Origin: Planctomycetota bacterium
Lineage (GTDB): Bacteria; Planctomycetota; Planctomycetia; Gemmatales; Gemmataceae
Assembly (NCBI GenBank): GCA_021413735.1
Contig: JAIOPV010000287.1
Span: forward strand, 1-64,000
Direction: 5' to 3'
Length of the DNA: 64,000 bases
The notes under the pieces are model-generated. The model was not told the origin of the DNA. It worked only from the letters and a program-made list of their open reading frames with translations, and did not search any database. Numbering within the stretch: the first letter of the stretch is position 1; the number at the start of each line of letters is the position of its first letter. Below are positions 1-8,354 of the stretch, one piece after another. The position numbers and the translations under genes are program-made.

Positions 1-384
1 GTCCGAGGTCGTGCGGGTGCCATCTGCGAATATTGTCACCTGCCAGAATCGCTGCATCCTGGCCCGTTCGAGGTCGAGCACATCATTCCGATTCAACACG
101 GTGGCGGCGACGGGTTGGGAAACCTCGCATACTCATGTCTGCGCTGCAACCGGCACAAGGGACCTAACCTCGCGAGCATCGACCGGCAAACATCCCGAAC
201 CCGGTTGGTCAGGCTCTTCAACCCTCGTCGGCACGTCTGGGACTATCACTTTCGATGGGACGGCCCACGGATTGTTGGGCGAACTCGCATTGGAAGAGTC
301 ACGGTTGAGCTGCTCTCGATGAACGACCCTGTGAGAATCACCCTCCGCGAGGAATTGATCGACGAAGGTGTTTTCCCCGTCTGA
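1..384 (+). CDS. HNH endonuclease family protein (5' partial)
   Basis: The frame is open from base 1, so the N-terminus lies outside the window. The visible 127 residues hold a classic HNH fold: a CEYC zinc knuckle, the EVEHIIPIQHGG segment with the catalytic histidine, and CLRCNRHKG with the second zinc knuckle and the N..K of the motif. Such proteins cleave DNA with a beta-beta-alpha-metal active site. Free-standing HNH genes occur in restriction, mobile and unknown contexts. The remaining ~60 residues (RRHVWDYHFRWDGPRIVGRT) resemble the tail common in planctomycete and cyanobacterial HNH proteins. No methylase is visible, but the upstream neighbour is unseen. The family call is firm; the biological role is not known. 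Confidence 0.85.
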   Translation, partial: VRGRAGAICEYCHLPESLHPGPFEVEHIIPIQHGGGDGLGNLAYSCLRCNRHKGPNLASIDRQTSRTRLVRLFNPRRHVWDYHFRWDGPRIVGRTRIGRVTVELLSMNDPVRITLREELIDEGVFPV

Positions 385-462
385 ATCGCGTCACGAAGTG
401 GTTATGATGTTGGGAACGATTTGCCGCGCGGGAACTATCCTACCCCTAATTGCGTCTCACTG

Positions 463-915
463 ATGAGGCCGCTCGCTGTCGAATTCGAGATCACCGACCC
501 CACCCGCTTTGAACCCTTACGCCTCGTGTTTGAGGCTCTCCGCAATACCAAGGCTCACGAGCAATTTGGCGAAGATCACTCAGACTGGATCAAGTGGTTC
601 GATTACGACGCCCGTTCGTATTTCTGCTGGCATTCAGCCGAAGAGAACGCATTGCACTGGCAACAATGGAATGCCACACCAGTTCCACAGAGATGGACTG
701 ATCCACGACTCAATCGTGGCTGGCACTTTGAATCCATGATCGAAGCGTTTTCGAATGGCGAATACGATTTGCTTTCCTGCGAGCGAATCACCGAGACCAC
801 TGGACGCCTGACGTTTCAGGAACACTCCTTTCCGTTTGGTGGCACTGGTTGCATGCGGGCATTGATTGAGTGCTTCGGTCATCGCGTAACTCGCGACTGG
901 GAAGATGAAGACTGA
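463..915 (+). CDS. hypothetical protein
   Basis: A 150-residue acidic, tryptophan-rich soluble protein with no signal peptide or membrane segment. I do not recognise the family. The ATG at 463 was chosen over an in-frame TTG at 421 because hydrophobic, regular sequence begins there; neither has a clear Shine-Dalgarno. It follows the HNH gene by 78 bp on the same strand and its end sits 25 bp before the ATG used for the oxidoreductase. The sequence alternates short charged and aromatic stretches (HWQQWNATPVPQRW) without recognisable catalytic clusters. An immunity-like or SMI1-like role cannot be excluded, but nothing shows it. Confidence 0.55.
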   Translation: MRPLAVEFEITDPTRFEPLRLVFEALRNTKAHEQFGEDHSDWIKWFDYDARSYFCWHSAEENALHWQQWNATPVPQRWTDPRLNRGWHFESMIEAFSNGEYDLLSCERITETTGRLTFQEHSFPFGGTGCMRALIECFGHRVTRDWEDED

Positions 916-940
916 CCCTGAATCCTTTGTGAGAAATCGG

Positions 941-2476
941 ATGGCGACGAACTCAGCTCTTGATCGCCGCAAGTTCTTCGGTTCGGCTGCCGCGTTGTCG
1001 TTGTCGGCGTCGAGCTACGCCAGCGTCACCGGCAGCAACGAGCGCGTTCGCGTCGGCTTCCTCGGCTGCGGGGGTCGTGCTCAGGCTCACATCGACCTCA
1101 TCACACGCTTCTCGGCAGACGGAAAGCCCGTCGTGCCGGTCGCAGTGTGCGACGTTTGGGATGGTCTCGAAGACGAATACGAAGTGAACTTCGGCGGGAA
1201 GGTCACGCGACGGCGATACGCCCAGGGGTTGTATCCGTCGGCACGCAAGATCGGCGTCGATGTCAACGACAAGAGCCGCGTCAGCAAGGATTATCGCGTC
1301 ATCCTCGATCGGAAAGATGTCGATGCCGTGTGCATTTCGACGCCCGATCACTGGCACGGCCGCATGACGGTCGATGCTATGAACGCCGGCAAGGATGTGT
1401 ACGTCGAGAAGCCGATGACCCGCACACCCGAGGAGGCGGTTGCGGTCTGCGACGCAGCTCAGCGGACAGGGCGAGTGGTCACGGTTGGCGTGCAGTCGAT
1501 GGCCGACGGCGTGTGGATGCGTGCCTTCGACACGATTCGCACTGGCGGGATTGGTCACGTCGCGCACGCACAGGGCGGCGTCTTCCGAAACGATGCTCGT
1601 GGCCAGTGGCGATACTACCGGCTCGCAAAGGAAATGACCCCGAAGACCGTGGACTGGAATCTCTTCCTCGGGCACGGCTTCGAGGTTGGCGGACGACGCA
1701 TCGGCCCCACCGCGAAGGAACAGCCATTCGATCGCGCAGCGTTCGCGCAGTGGCGAACACTGTGGGCGTTCTCGGGTGGTCCATTCGCGGATCTGCTGAC
1801 GCATTCGATGACGCATCTCTCGGCTGCGATGGGCGTGCGGTTCCCGGCTCGCGTGACGGCTGGCGGCGGCGTCTTCCTTGAAACCGATGGCCGTGAAGTT
1901 CCGGATGTAGGCACCATCATCGCGGACTACGAGGAGGGCTGTCAGCTTGTGCTGACCAGTTCGACGATTAGCGGCTATCCGGTGGAAGAAGTAATCCGGG
2001 GCAGGCTCGGAACGATCAAGTTCGTGAAGGGCGGCTACCAGTTGTTCCGCGACGACCCGACACGTGGCGCGAGCTTCCCGCCGCGACTCGAACAACAGCC
2101 GACGCCGACGGAATTGGTGACGGTCGAGCCGCCGCGAAACGAGACGGAAACGTTGTGGGAAAACTTCCTGTCATGCGTGCGGAGTCGTCAGCAATCGACG
2201 TTCTGCCCACCGGATTTGGGAGCTGTGGCAGTCGCGACCGCAGCGATGGCGACACAAAGTTACCGCACGGGTCAGGCGTTGTTCTGGGATCGCGAACGGC
2301 GTGTTGTGACGACCGCAGATTCGAGTTGGGCCGCAAGATGTGAACAGCGAAGTAAGGCTCGTGCGAAGCCGAATCAAGTCTTCGGCTGGTCGGGCGGCGA
2401 CACCGGCAGCACACTGACGCCACCGATGCACCAGAAGCTCGCTGGCCCGTGGGTGAATGGCAAAGAACCAACCTGA
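941..2476 (+). CDS. Gfo/Idh/MocA family oxidoreductase, Tat-exported
   Basis: A 511-residue NAD(P)-dependent sugar or polyol dehydrogenase-like protein. The N-terminus has a twin-arginine signal (DRRKFFGSAAALSLSASSYA), so export by Tat is likely. The Rossmann fold starts at about residue 37 with VRVGFLGCGGRAQ. A STPDHWHG segment precedes the hallmark EKP at residues 156-158 (VYVEKPMTRTPEE). The C-terminal half is the usual alpha/beta substrate domain. Planctomycetes encode many such exported paralogues, thought to act on polysaccharide-derived sugars; the substrate cannot be read here. ATG 941 was chosen because it opens the Tat signal, whereas the earlier ATG at 905 would overlap the upstream gene and add 12 unrelated residues. 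Confidence 0.92.
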   Translation: MATNSALDRRKFFGSAAALSLSASSYASVTGSNERVRVGFLGCGGRAQAHIDLITRFSADGKPVVPVAVCDVWDGLEDEYEVNFGGKVTRRRYAQGLYPSARKIGVDVNDKSRVSKDYRVILDRKDVDAVCISTPDHWHGRMTVDAMNAGKDVYVEKPMTRTPEEAVAVCDAAQRTGRVVTVGVQSMADGVWMRAFDTIRTGGIGHVAHAQGGVFRNDARGQWRYYRLAKEMTPKTVDWNLFLGHGFEVGGRRIGPTAKEQPFDRAAFAQWRTLWAFSGGPFADLLTHSMTHLSAAMGVRFPARVTAGGGVFLETDGREVPDVGTIIADYEEGCQLVLTSSTISGYPVEEVIRGRLGTIKFVKGGYQLFRDDPTRGASFPPRLEQQPTPTELVTVEPPRNETETLWENFLSCVRSRQQSTFCPPDLGAVAVATAAMATQSYRTGQALFWDRERRVVTTADSSWAARCEQRSKARAKPNQVFGWSGGDTGSTLTPPMHQKLAGPWVNGKEPT

Positions 2477-2485
2477 GTGAATCTG

Positions 2486-2791
2486 ATGGGAGCGGACAAC
2501 CACTCGGTAGCGTGCTTCCTTGGGCGACCTTTGGGTGAATTGCTTTCCGTGTACGGCGTGCCGTTTAGTTCGACAATAAAAGTAGACGAGCCGCCGTATT
2601 ACCTGTCTTCGGTTGCCTTCAGGCTGTCTGAAACGGGCAAATACGTCCGAGTGTGGTTGAAGGATCACACTGCGTTGTATTGTGAACGGGCAGCCTGGAA
2701 CGAAGTGATCATTTTGCGTGAAGGCATCGTCCGGAAAATCGCATTCGGAAACAACGTGCTGTGCTTGGATCCGACACACATCATTGAATGA
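2486..2791 (+). CDS. small hypothetical protein
   Basis: A soluble protein of about 101 residues. A GTG at 2477 directly abuts the oxidoreductase stop and is in frame; the ATG at 2486 is used here. The sequence contains a DxPPYYLSS strand and a KIAFGNNVLCLDPTHIIE C-terminus. No signal peptide, transmembrane segment or known motif is visible. The adjacency suggests co-transcription with the oxidoreductase, and a strong terminator follows one base after the stop. Function unknown. Confidence 0.55.
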   Translation: MGADNHSVACFLGRPLGELLSVYGVPFSSTIKVDEPPYYLSSVAFRLSETGKYVRVWLKDHTALYCERAAWNEVIILREGIVRKIAFGNNVLCLDPTHIIE

Positions 2792-2825
2792 AAGAAGCCC
2801 ACCCGCAGCAACGGGTGGGCTTCTT
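2792..2825. terminator. bidirectional hairpin terminator
   Basis: A perfect 14-bp stem (2792-2805 with 2812-2825) and a 6-nt loop, with GCCCACCCG in the upper stem and AAGAAG/CTTCTT at the base. It lies between two convergent genes, one ending at 2791 and one at 2842, so it probably serves both. The core stem is the same as in the hairpin at 30622-30657. Confidence 0.85.
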
Positions 2826-2841
2826 GTTGTGCGTCATATCA

Positions 2842-3324
2842 TCAGTTGCTCAGTGCTGCTCCCGTTGTCGGAGTGCTCACGCTCACGGCGGGAACGGGCG
2901 TGCTTGCCGGGGCAGGGGTGTTCAGCGTCGTTTCGGCCTGTCCAAGCAAGTTCTTGATGTTCTTGCGGAACGACTCGTACTGCGCCGTCAGGTTGTCGCG
3001 TTCGGTCGTGCGGGCCTTAAGGTCTGCCTTCAGTGTGTCGCGTTCGGTCGATGTGCTCACGAATGCCGTGCGAGATTCGTCGAACTGCGTCTGAAGTTGG
3101 TTCGCGCGATTCTCCGCCGACGCCAGCTTCTCCTCCATCGCCACCAACTTCTGACGGAACTGATCGCGTGCAGCAGTCGCTGCGCGGAAGTCTTCCTCAA
3201 GGCGTTTCGCCTTGGCTTCCAAAGAAGGATTCGTTTCTTGCGTCGCGGTCGGCACCTTGGAACAACCCCAGGCACCCACCAACATCACCAGCATAAAACC
3301 CAAAGCCTTGTGCGAACGATTCAT
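2842..3324 (-). CDS. coiled-coil envelope protein, probable lipoprotein
   Basis: 160 residues. The N-terminus (MNRSHKALGFMLVMLVGAWGC) is a signal sequence ending at a cysteine in a lipobox-like VGAWGC context. The Trp at -2 makes it a non-ideal lipobox, so lipidation is likely but not certain. Residues ~35-125 form a heptad-rich coiled coil full of E/K/A/Q, followed by a Pro/Thr/Val-rich low-complexity tail. An earlier in-frame ATG at 3351 was rejected because GGAG sits 9 nt before ATG 3324 and the signal peptide starts there. The layout resembles periplasmic spacer or tether proteins. There is no enzyme motif. Confidence 0.72.
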   Translation of the reverse strand: MNRSHKALGFMLVMLVGAWGCSKVPTATQETNPSLEAKAKRLEEDFRAATAARDQFRQKLVAMEEKLASAENRANQLQTQFDESRTAFVSTSTERDTLKADLKARTTERDNLTAQYESFRKNIKNLLGQAETTLNTPAPASTPVPAVSVSTPTTGAALSN

Positions 3325-3351
3325 GGATAAGTTCTCCAGCAGACCGGGCAA

Positions 3352-3735
3352 TCGGCCGTCCCGCCGCGGTGGGGCCCGGTAAATTGGGAAAGGTTCACCC
3401 GAAGTCTATCGGTTACGTAATTTCTCTCGACATGCCCAAATCACCCACTTAACCAGAATCCGCGAAATTATGGAGGCGGAACAAATACCCAGGCTTCACA
3501 GGCTCCCCAGGACATCAAAATGAACTAACCACAGAGGCACCGAGACACAGAGAAGTCCGAGGAAAGCACTCCCATCTCGGTTTTCTCTGTGTCTCGGTGC
3601 CTCTGTGGGTTAGGTTCTCTTTTGTCATTTCATCTGTGTCCATCCGCGTAATCTGCGGATAACTCTGTCTTGTAGCCTCCACCCCGCCGACCGGATAGCA
3701 TTTCGGACTGACCCCCCGCTCCAAGGTCCTCCCCC
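3352..3735. repeat. gene-free region with a 26-bp inverted repeat
   Basis: This gap holds an inverted repeat with perfect 26-bp arms at 3529-3554 and 3583-3608 (CCACAGAGGCACCGAG...). The following 3630-3665 segment contains TGTGTCCATCCGCGTAATCT. Sequences of this kind are recurrent intergenic repeats in many environmental genomes. Short reading frames through them give stereotyped spurious peptides such as LTHRGTETQR, which is the case for the minus-strand frame here. Promoters for the flanking divergent genes (starts at 3324 and 3736) should also lie in this gap, but none stands out. Confidence 0.8.
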
Positions 3736-5577
3736 ATGTTGTTTGCTACCTACGTCCAGGATCTGAACCCGCTTTCGATAAATGGGTACACGATCCTCTC
3801 GACGCTCGTCGCTGCGTTGCCGGTCCTCGTCCTCTTCTATCTGCTCGTCGCCAGACGCTGGCTCGCGAGCTGGGCCGGGGCAGCCGGAAGTGTCGTCGCG
3901 CTCGTGCTGGCCGCGCTCGTCTACAAGATGCCAATCGAAATGGCAGGCGCGTCGTTCGTCTACGGTGCCGCGTTCGGGTTGCTGCCCATCGGGTGGACCG
4001 TCTTCGCAGCGATGTTGCTGTACAACGTCACGGTTGAAACCGGACAGTTCACGATCATTCGGCGGTCGATTGGTGGCCTCAGCAAAGATGCTCGCGTACA
4101 GGCCGTGCTGATCGGGTTTGCGTTTGGTGCATTCATGGAAGGGGCTGCGGGTGCGGGTTCGCCTGTCGCCATCTGCGGCGCGATGCTCGTGGGGCTTGGC
4201 GTGCCACCGTTTAGGGCGGCTGTGATCTGCCTCATCGCGAACACCTCACCAGTGTGTTACGGCGGTCTTGGCGTACCGATCATCACGCTGCAAACATCGA
4301 GCGGAATCGAGGCGGACAAGATCAGCATCATGTGTGGGCACCAGTTGCCGTTCCTGTCGTGTCTGATTCCGCTGTACATGGTCAAGACGATATGTACCTG
4401 GCGACAGACGCTCGCCATCTGGCCGGCGCTCCTGGTAGGTGGCGGATCGTTCGCGATGTTCCAGTTCATCTTTGCAACGGCCCACGCTTACGGCTTCCCA
4501 CCGATCTGGCAGCTCACTGACATCGGCGGCGGCATCTTCTCGCTCATCAGTCTGGCGTTGTTCCTCAAGTTCGTGTGGAAGCCCAAGGAAGAATGGCGTT
4601 TCCCCGAGGAAGCTGAGTTAGCCGCGACAAAAAGCGCAGCGAGTCAACCACACGACGCAATCACCGATCACGCCCGTGAAGAAGTTCGTGAGTTACTCGA
4701 TACACCAAAAGGAATCCCGGAAGCGCCACTGACGTTCCGCTCGGTCACGATTGCGTGGAGTCCGTGGATTCTGATGGCGTTGTGTCTCGTGGGTTCCGGC
4801 GTCATCAAGCAACTCGAAACCGACAACAAGGGACCGCTCGACCTGTTCGGACTGAAGTCCTATTACGACGTGAAGATTCCCGACCTCCACAAGCAAGTGC
4901 AGCGAGCCGAGGCGCTTGTTCCCCCAGGAACCAAGGACGAAGACAAGCTCGAATCGGCGGTGTTCAAGTTCATCTGGCTGACCGCACCCGGAACGCCCGT
5001 GTTGCTCGCGGCGCTGCTCTCGATGGTGATGCTTGGCATGTCGAAAAAGCAAGTCGGGGGCGTGTTCCGCAAGACGGTCTATCAAATGCGGATTCCGATT
5101 CCGACGATCGCGTTCATGCTCGGACTCAGCTATGTGACGAAGTATGCGGGCATGGATGCGACGCTGGGCGTGGCGTTCGCAGCAACGGGAGTGCTGTATC
5201 CGTTCTTCGCGGCGATGCTCGGCTGGCTGGGTGTCTTCCTCACGGGCACCGACGCGGGCAGCAACGCCCTGTTCGGCGGCTTGCAGAAGATCACCGCAAC
5301 AGAAGTGTGGACTCAGAACCAAGCTGCAATGAGTAACCTGACGTTGGAGCAGGCACAGACGTTGATTTGCACAGCGAACAGCACGGGCGGCGTGATGGGG
5401 AAGATGATCGACGCTCAAAGTATTTGCGTAGCGACAGCAGGCACGAATCAGATTGGCAAGGAAGCGGACATCTTCAAGGCCGTGATCTGGCACAGCGTTT
5501 TGTTGGCGAGCATCGTTGGGCTAATCACCGCGTTGCAGGCGTTCGTGTTCCCGTTTACGCTAATGGTTCCGAAGTAG
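3736..5577 (+). CDS. lctP: L-lactate permease
   Basis: A 613-residue polytopic membrane protein of the LctP family, a proton-coupled importer of lactate and, in some members, glycolate. Family hallmarks are visible: FGAFMEGAAGAGSPVAI around residue 140, ANTSPVCYGGLGVPIITL just after, and the late FLTGTDAGSNALFGGLQ block, followed by QSICVATAGT. About 14 hydrophobic segments are separated by a charged central loop (residues ~285-330). The length is somewhat above the usual 530-590 because of an extra soluble loop near residues 370-410 (ETDNKGPLDLFGLKSYYDV). It stands alone, without lactate dehydrogenase genes next to it. Confidence 0.93.
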   Translation: MLFATYVQDLNPLSINGYTILSTLVAALPVLVLFYLLVARRWLASWAGAAGSVVALVLAALVYKMPIEMAGASFVYGAAFGLLPIGWTVFAAMLLYNVTVETGQFTIIRRSIGGLSKDARVQAVLIGFAFGAFMEGAAGAGSPVAICGAMLVGLGVPPFRAAVICLIANTSPVCYGGLGVPIITLQTSSGIEADKISIMCGHQLPFLSCLIPLYMVKTICTWRQTLAIWPALLVGGGSFAMFQFIFATAHAYGFPPIWQLTDIGGGIFSLISLALFLKFVWKPKEEWRFPEEAELAATKSAASQPHDAITDHAREEVRELLDTPKGIPEAPLTFRSVTIAWSPWILMALCLVGSGVIKQLETDNKGPLDLFGLKSYYDVKIPDLHKQVQRAEALVPPGTKDEDKLESAVFKFIWLTAPGTPVLLAALLSMVMLGMSKKQVGGVFRKTVYQMRIPIPTIAFMLGLSYVTKYAGMDATLGVAFAATGVLYPFFAAMLGWLGVFLTGTDAGSNALFGGLQKITATEVWTQNQAAMSNLTLEQAQTLICTANSTGGVMGKMIDAQSICVATAGTNQIGKEADIFKAVIWHSVLLASIVGLITALQAFVFPFTLMVPK

Positions 5578-5641
5578 CAATGGGCAGTGTCGGAAGGCCG
5601 TCAAACCATAGTCGTGAACCGAAGTCGAAGCGACCTCAACA

Positions 5642-6400
5642 ATGAACGATGGGTTCACGAATTGGGCGCTCCTCTACCGGATGGCAGGTGAACATCCTGC
5701 AGAATTCTGCGAGATTCGGTTCGTCGACTCTGCCGTTTGGGTTCGTTCCGGGAACGTCAAAACGTGGGGCAAACGCGAGGTAACTGAGTGCGACAGCGTT
5801 CGCGACGCAACCGCTCGGTTCCAAGCGATTCGAGAGCAGAAGTTGGTAGAAGGTTACGTACTCACACGAGAGGGTCACTACGATCCGGCACAGTTCGATT
5901 ACGAACAACTCAGGAATGAAATCCGAGAGGGTGCCCGTAAGGCGTTCACTGCCATCAAGAGCGCGCACCCTCACCACCAGATCAACGCCTTCGCACTCGT
6001 GAGCGACGGAGACGCCATGACGATTGCGCATTGTGCGAATAGCGTCGAATCGCATCGCGAAACAGGAGGGGGCAACGATTACTTGTGGAACGCTTTCGAA
6101 TGGCCGTTCGATGAGGGGGGTGGCTTCCTCGACATCGCATATCGCCTAATTTTGACGCAGTGCCAAGGCCTGCCATCGACAATCAATACGGGTGACTTTC
6201 GATCCGGTGTTTTTGAAGCCTGTGTTCGGGCTCTGGAAGACCTCGAACGAGAAGGCTGCTTTGGCAGTGAAGCCGAACGAGAGAAGGTCGTCCTGCTGTT
6301 TCAGGTTGCCGATTCCGACTACCTTCAACACGCAATCGAGCGATTGAATACCCCTCGCATGTACGAACGATTTCAGGCGTGGTGGCAATCGTGGAATTGA
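5642..6400 (+). CDS. WGR-like and DUF4303-like domain protein
   Basis: 252 residues, soluble. Residues ~18-72 (FCEIRFVDSAVWVRSGNV, then a GKREV strand and KLVEGYV) match the pattern of a WGR domain, a nucleic-acid-associated module. From about residue 82 (FDYEQLRNEIREGARKAF, then HHQINAFALVSDGDA) the pattern is that of DUF4303, a family of unknown function. Both assignments rest on recognised sequence pattern only. The weak start context (no clear Shine-Dalgarno) leaves the N-terminus slightly uncertain. It overlaps the region upstream of the next gene closely (14 bp gap), so co-transcription is likely. Confidence 0.6.
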   Translation: MNDGFTNWALLYRMAGEHPAEFCEIRFVDSAVWVRSGNVKTWGKREVTECDSVRDATARFQAIREQKLVEGYVLTREGHYDPAQFDYEQLRNEIREGARKAFTAIKSAHPHHQINAFALVSDGDAMTIAHCANSVESHRETGGGNDYLWNAFEWPFDEGGGFLDIAYRLILTQCQGLPSTINTGDFRSGVFEACVRALEDLEREGCFGSEAEREKVVLLFQVADSDYLQHAIERLNTPRMYERFQAWWQSWN

Positions 6401-6414
6401 ACCAGAGGTTCCTC

Positions 6415-7044
6415 ATGATCCGTCTACTTTCGCTTCTCGCAGTGCCGTTGCTGGCCGCCCTCGCACCAACCGCCGTTGCGGGTCCGGGCAAGTTCAACAA
6501 GATGCTCGCCCCCGGCGACAAAGCCCCCACCTGGGAAAACCTCGAAGGCACCGACGGCAAGAAACACTCCCTCGCCGACTTCAAGGATAAGGAGATCGTC
6601 GTCGTGGTGTTCACGTGCAACGGCTGCCCCGTCGCGAAGGACTACGAAGACCGCATCATCGCGTTCGCGAAGACACACGCAGGCTCAGACTCGAAGGTTG
6701 CCTTCGTGGCCATCAATGTCAACACCGGCAAGGAAGACTCATTGCCCGCGATGAAGGTCCGCGCCGAAAAGAAGAAGTTCCCGTTTCCGTATCTGTACGA
6801 TCCCACGCAAGACATCGCACGCAATTACGGAGCGATGTTCACTCCCGAGTTCTTCGTGCTCGATAAGGAACGCAAGGTTCTCTACACCGGGTCGATGGAT
6901 GACAAATCGCCACCGGAAGAACCGAAGTCGCTGTACCTCGAACTCGCCGTGAAGGCCGCACTCGCGGGCAAGAAAATCGACACACCCGAAACCGCCGCCG
7001 CTGCCGGCTGCAAGATCAAGTTCAACCCCAAGAAGGATGATTGA
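6415..7044 (+). CDS. secreted thioredoxin-fold (redoxin/AhpC-TSA) protein
   Basis: 209 residues with an N-terminal signal peptide (MIRLLSLLAVPLLAALAPTAVA). A redoxin domain follows: APGDKAPTWENLEGTDGKKH, then VVVFTCNGCPVAKDYEDR with a CxxC pair at residues 68 and 71. The C-terminal part has the expected FTPEFFVLDKERKVLYTG strand. The family carries out thiol-disulfide exchange or peroxide reduction outside the cytoplasm; the CNGC motif with a following proline is typical of the planctomycete group. ATG 6415 was chosen for its signal peptide and the AGAGG seven bases upstream. The partner reductase is not seen nearby. Confidence 0.85.
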   Translation: MIRLLSLLAVPLLAALAPTAVAGPGKFNKMLAPGDKAPTWENLEGTDGKKHSLADFKDKEIVVVVFTCNGCPVAKDYEDRIIAFAKTHAGSDSKVAFVAINVNTGKEDSLPAMKVRAEKKKFPFPYLYDPTQDIARNYGAMFTPEFFVLDKERKVLYTGSMDDKSPPEEPKSLYLELAVKAALAGKKIDTPETAAAAGCKIKFNPKKDD

Positions 7045-7072
7045 TACCAAGTCCGGTTGATCCGAATACTTA

Positions 7073-7134
7073 GTCTGAGTCCGAGCGCCAAGCGAGGGAC
7101 CAGTAAAATCCTCGCTTGGCGCTCGGGCTCGGAC
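7073..7134. repeat. dispersed palindrome, family A copy 1
   Basis: Perfect 17-bp arms at 7081-7097 and 7110-7126 (CCGAGCGCCAAGCGAGG and its complement), extended by imperfect pairing to about 62 bp in all. Related copies occur at 46794-46845 and 48490-48547. Confidence 0.85.
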
Positions 7135-7262
7135 GGAGACTCACTAACCCAACTGGGACTGACGCCCCCCGTGGAAACCCACGCCATCGGGTATCTGGCA
7201 ATTCGCGCCCGCATTAGTATTGTAACAATTGCCCTTTGCGCCTTACCCGGAGACGCCTCGTC

Positions 7263-8354
7263 ATGCCGACGGTCCTGGACTGGAGCCCGACCGTCGATCC
7301 GTCCGAACTCCTGCGCGTAACTCGGGAAGCAATCGCCGCAGGTGCCGTGGTCGTGTTGCCCGGCGATTGCGGATACGTCGCCCTCGTAAACCCCACGAGT
7401 TCACACGCGGTCGAACGCCTCGCAGCCCTCAAAGCCGGCGGTGGCGCTCCGCCAGCCATTCTCGCTTGGGGTGCCGACGACCCCGCCGGACTCGGGCTTC
7501 GCGTCTCGACCATCGGCCGACGTTTGACGTTCCGTGCGTGGCCCGGTCCAATTGTCGTGGCGGTTGCGGGCGAACCAGATTGGCCGTCGGAATGGCCGAC
7601 AACTGTACGAGCGGCACTCACCGCGAACGGACCGGTTCGGTTTCGTTGCCCCGAGCATCCGTTGTGCGAAACGATTATTCCGGCGCTCGACATCCCTGTC
7701 CTGATTGTGGACACGTTCCTCTCCACTGTCGAAGCCGTTTTGGACACCCTGAACGATCCTGACGCACTCGCGGTGTCCGTTGGTGAGTTGCCGCCAGAAG
7801 GTAAACCGACACTCGTGACGCTTCGCGGTGCAAGTTACGAAGTGACCGAACCAGGGCTATTTCCCGCTGAGGAACTCGAGAAATTCGCGGCCAAGCTCGT
7901 GTTATTCGTCTGTACGGGAAACACCTGCCGAAGCCCCCTCGCGGAAGCGTTGGCAAAGAAATTGCTCGCGGATCGTCTTGGGTGCAGTCCAGACGAACTC
8001 CCCACGCGCGGTTTGTGGATGCTCTCGGCTGGTGTCGCGGCTCAGGCTGGCGATCCGGCTGCGGAAGATTCGATCACGGTTGCGGAAGAGTTCGGAGCGA
8101 GCCTCGGCAATCACGAAGGCCGAGTGGTAAACCCGGAACTGCTCGCCGCAGCAGACGAAGTGATTACCATGACTCGGGCACACGCCCAGGCACTGGTAGC
8201 AAGATATCCGGGTGTTGGCCCAACGCCTCGATTGTTGTGCGGGAACACCGACCTGGACGACCCCATTGGGGCCGGACTTGTTGTCTACCGGGCGTGTGCC
8301 CGCACAATTGTAACGCATCTCGAACGATTACTTCCGGAGTGGATAGGCCAATGA
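7263..8354 (+). CDS. fusion of YrdC/Sua5-like domain and low-molecular-weight phosphatase (YwlE-like)
   Basis: 363 residues. Residues ~1-200 have the YrdC/TsaC fold pattern (EAIAAGAVVVLPGDCGYVAL), which in TsaC makes threonylcarbamoyl-AMP for tRNA t6A. Here the canonical PTDT and KxR positions read PGDC and KAGG, so that activity is doubtful. From residue ~210 comes a low-molecular-weight phosphatase with the P-loop CTGNTCR (Cys217-Arg223) and a C-terminal DLDDPIG acid loop. Thr at the position seen in B. subtilis YwlE suggests protein-arginine phosphatase specificity. It overlaps rpiB by 4 bp (ATGA), mirroring the ywlC-ywlE-rpiB order of Bacilli. ATG 7263 was preferred to TTG 7236. Confidence 0.85.
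   Translation: MPTVLDWSPTVDPSELLRVTREAIAAGAVVVLPGDCGYVALVNPTSSHAVERLAALKAGGGAPPAILAWGADDPAGLGLRVSTIGRRLTFRAWPGPIVVAVAGEPDWPSEWPTTVRAALTANGPVRFRCPEHPLCETIIPALDIPVLIVDTFLSTVEAVLDTLNDPDALAVSVGELPPEGKPTLVTLRGASYEVTEPGLFPAEELEKFAAKLVLFVCTGNTCRSPLAEALAKKLLADRLGCSPDELPTRGLWMLSAGVAAQAGDPAAEDSITVAEEFGASLGNHEGRVVNPELLAAADEVITMTRAHAQALVARYPGVGPTPRLLCGNTDLDDPIGAGLVVYRACARTIVTHLERLLPEWIGQ

Noticed and set aside
953-2095. 380-codon minus-strand frame
   Set aside because: Antisense to the Gfo/Idh/MocA gene whose motifs are clear.
3515-3724. 69-codon minus-strand frame
   Set aside because: It runs through the CCACAGAGGCACCGAG inverted repeat; LTHRGTETQR-type peptides are well-known spurious translations of this repeat.
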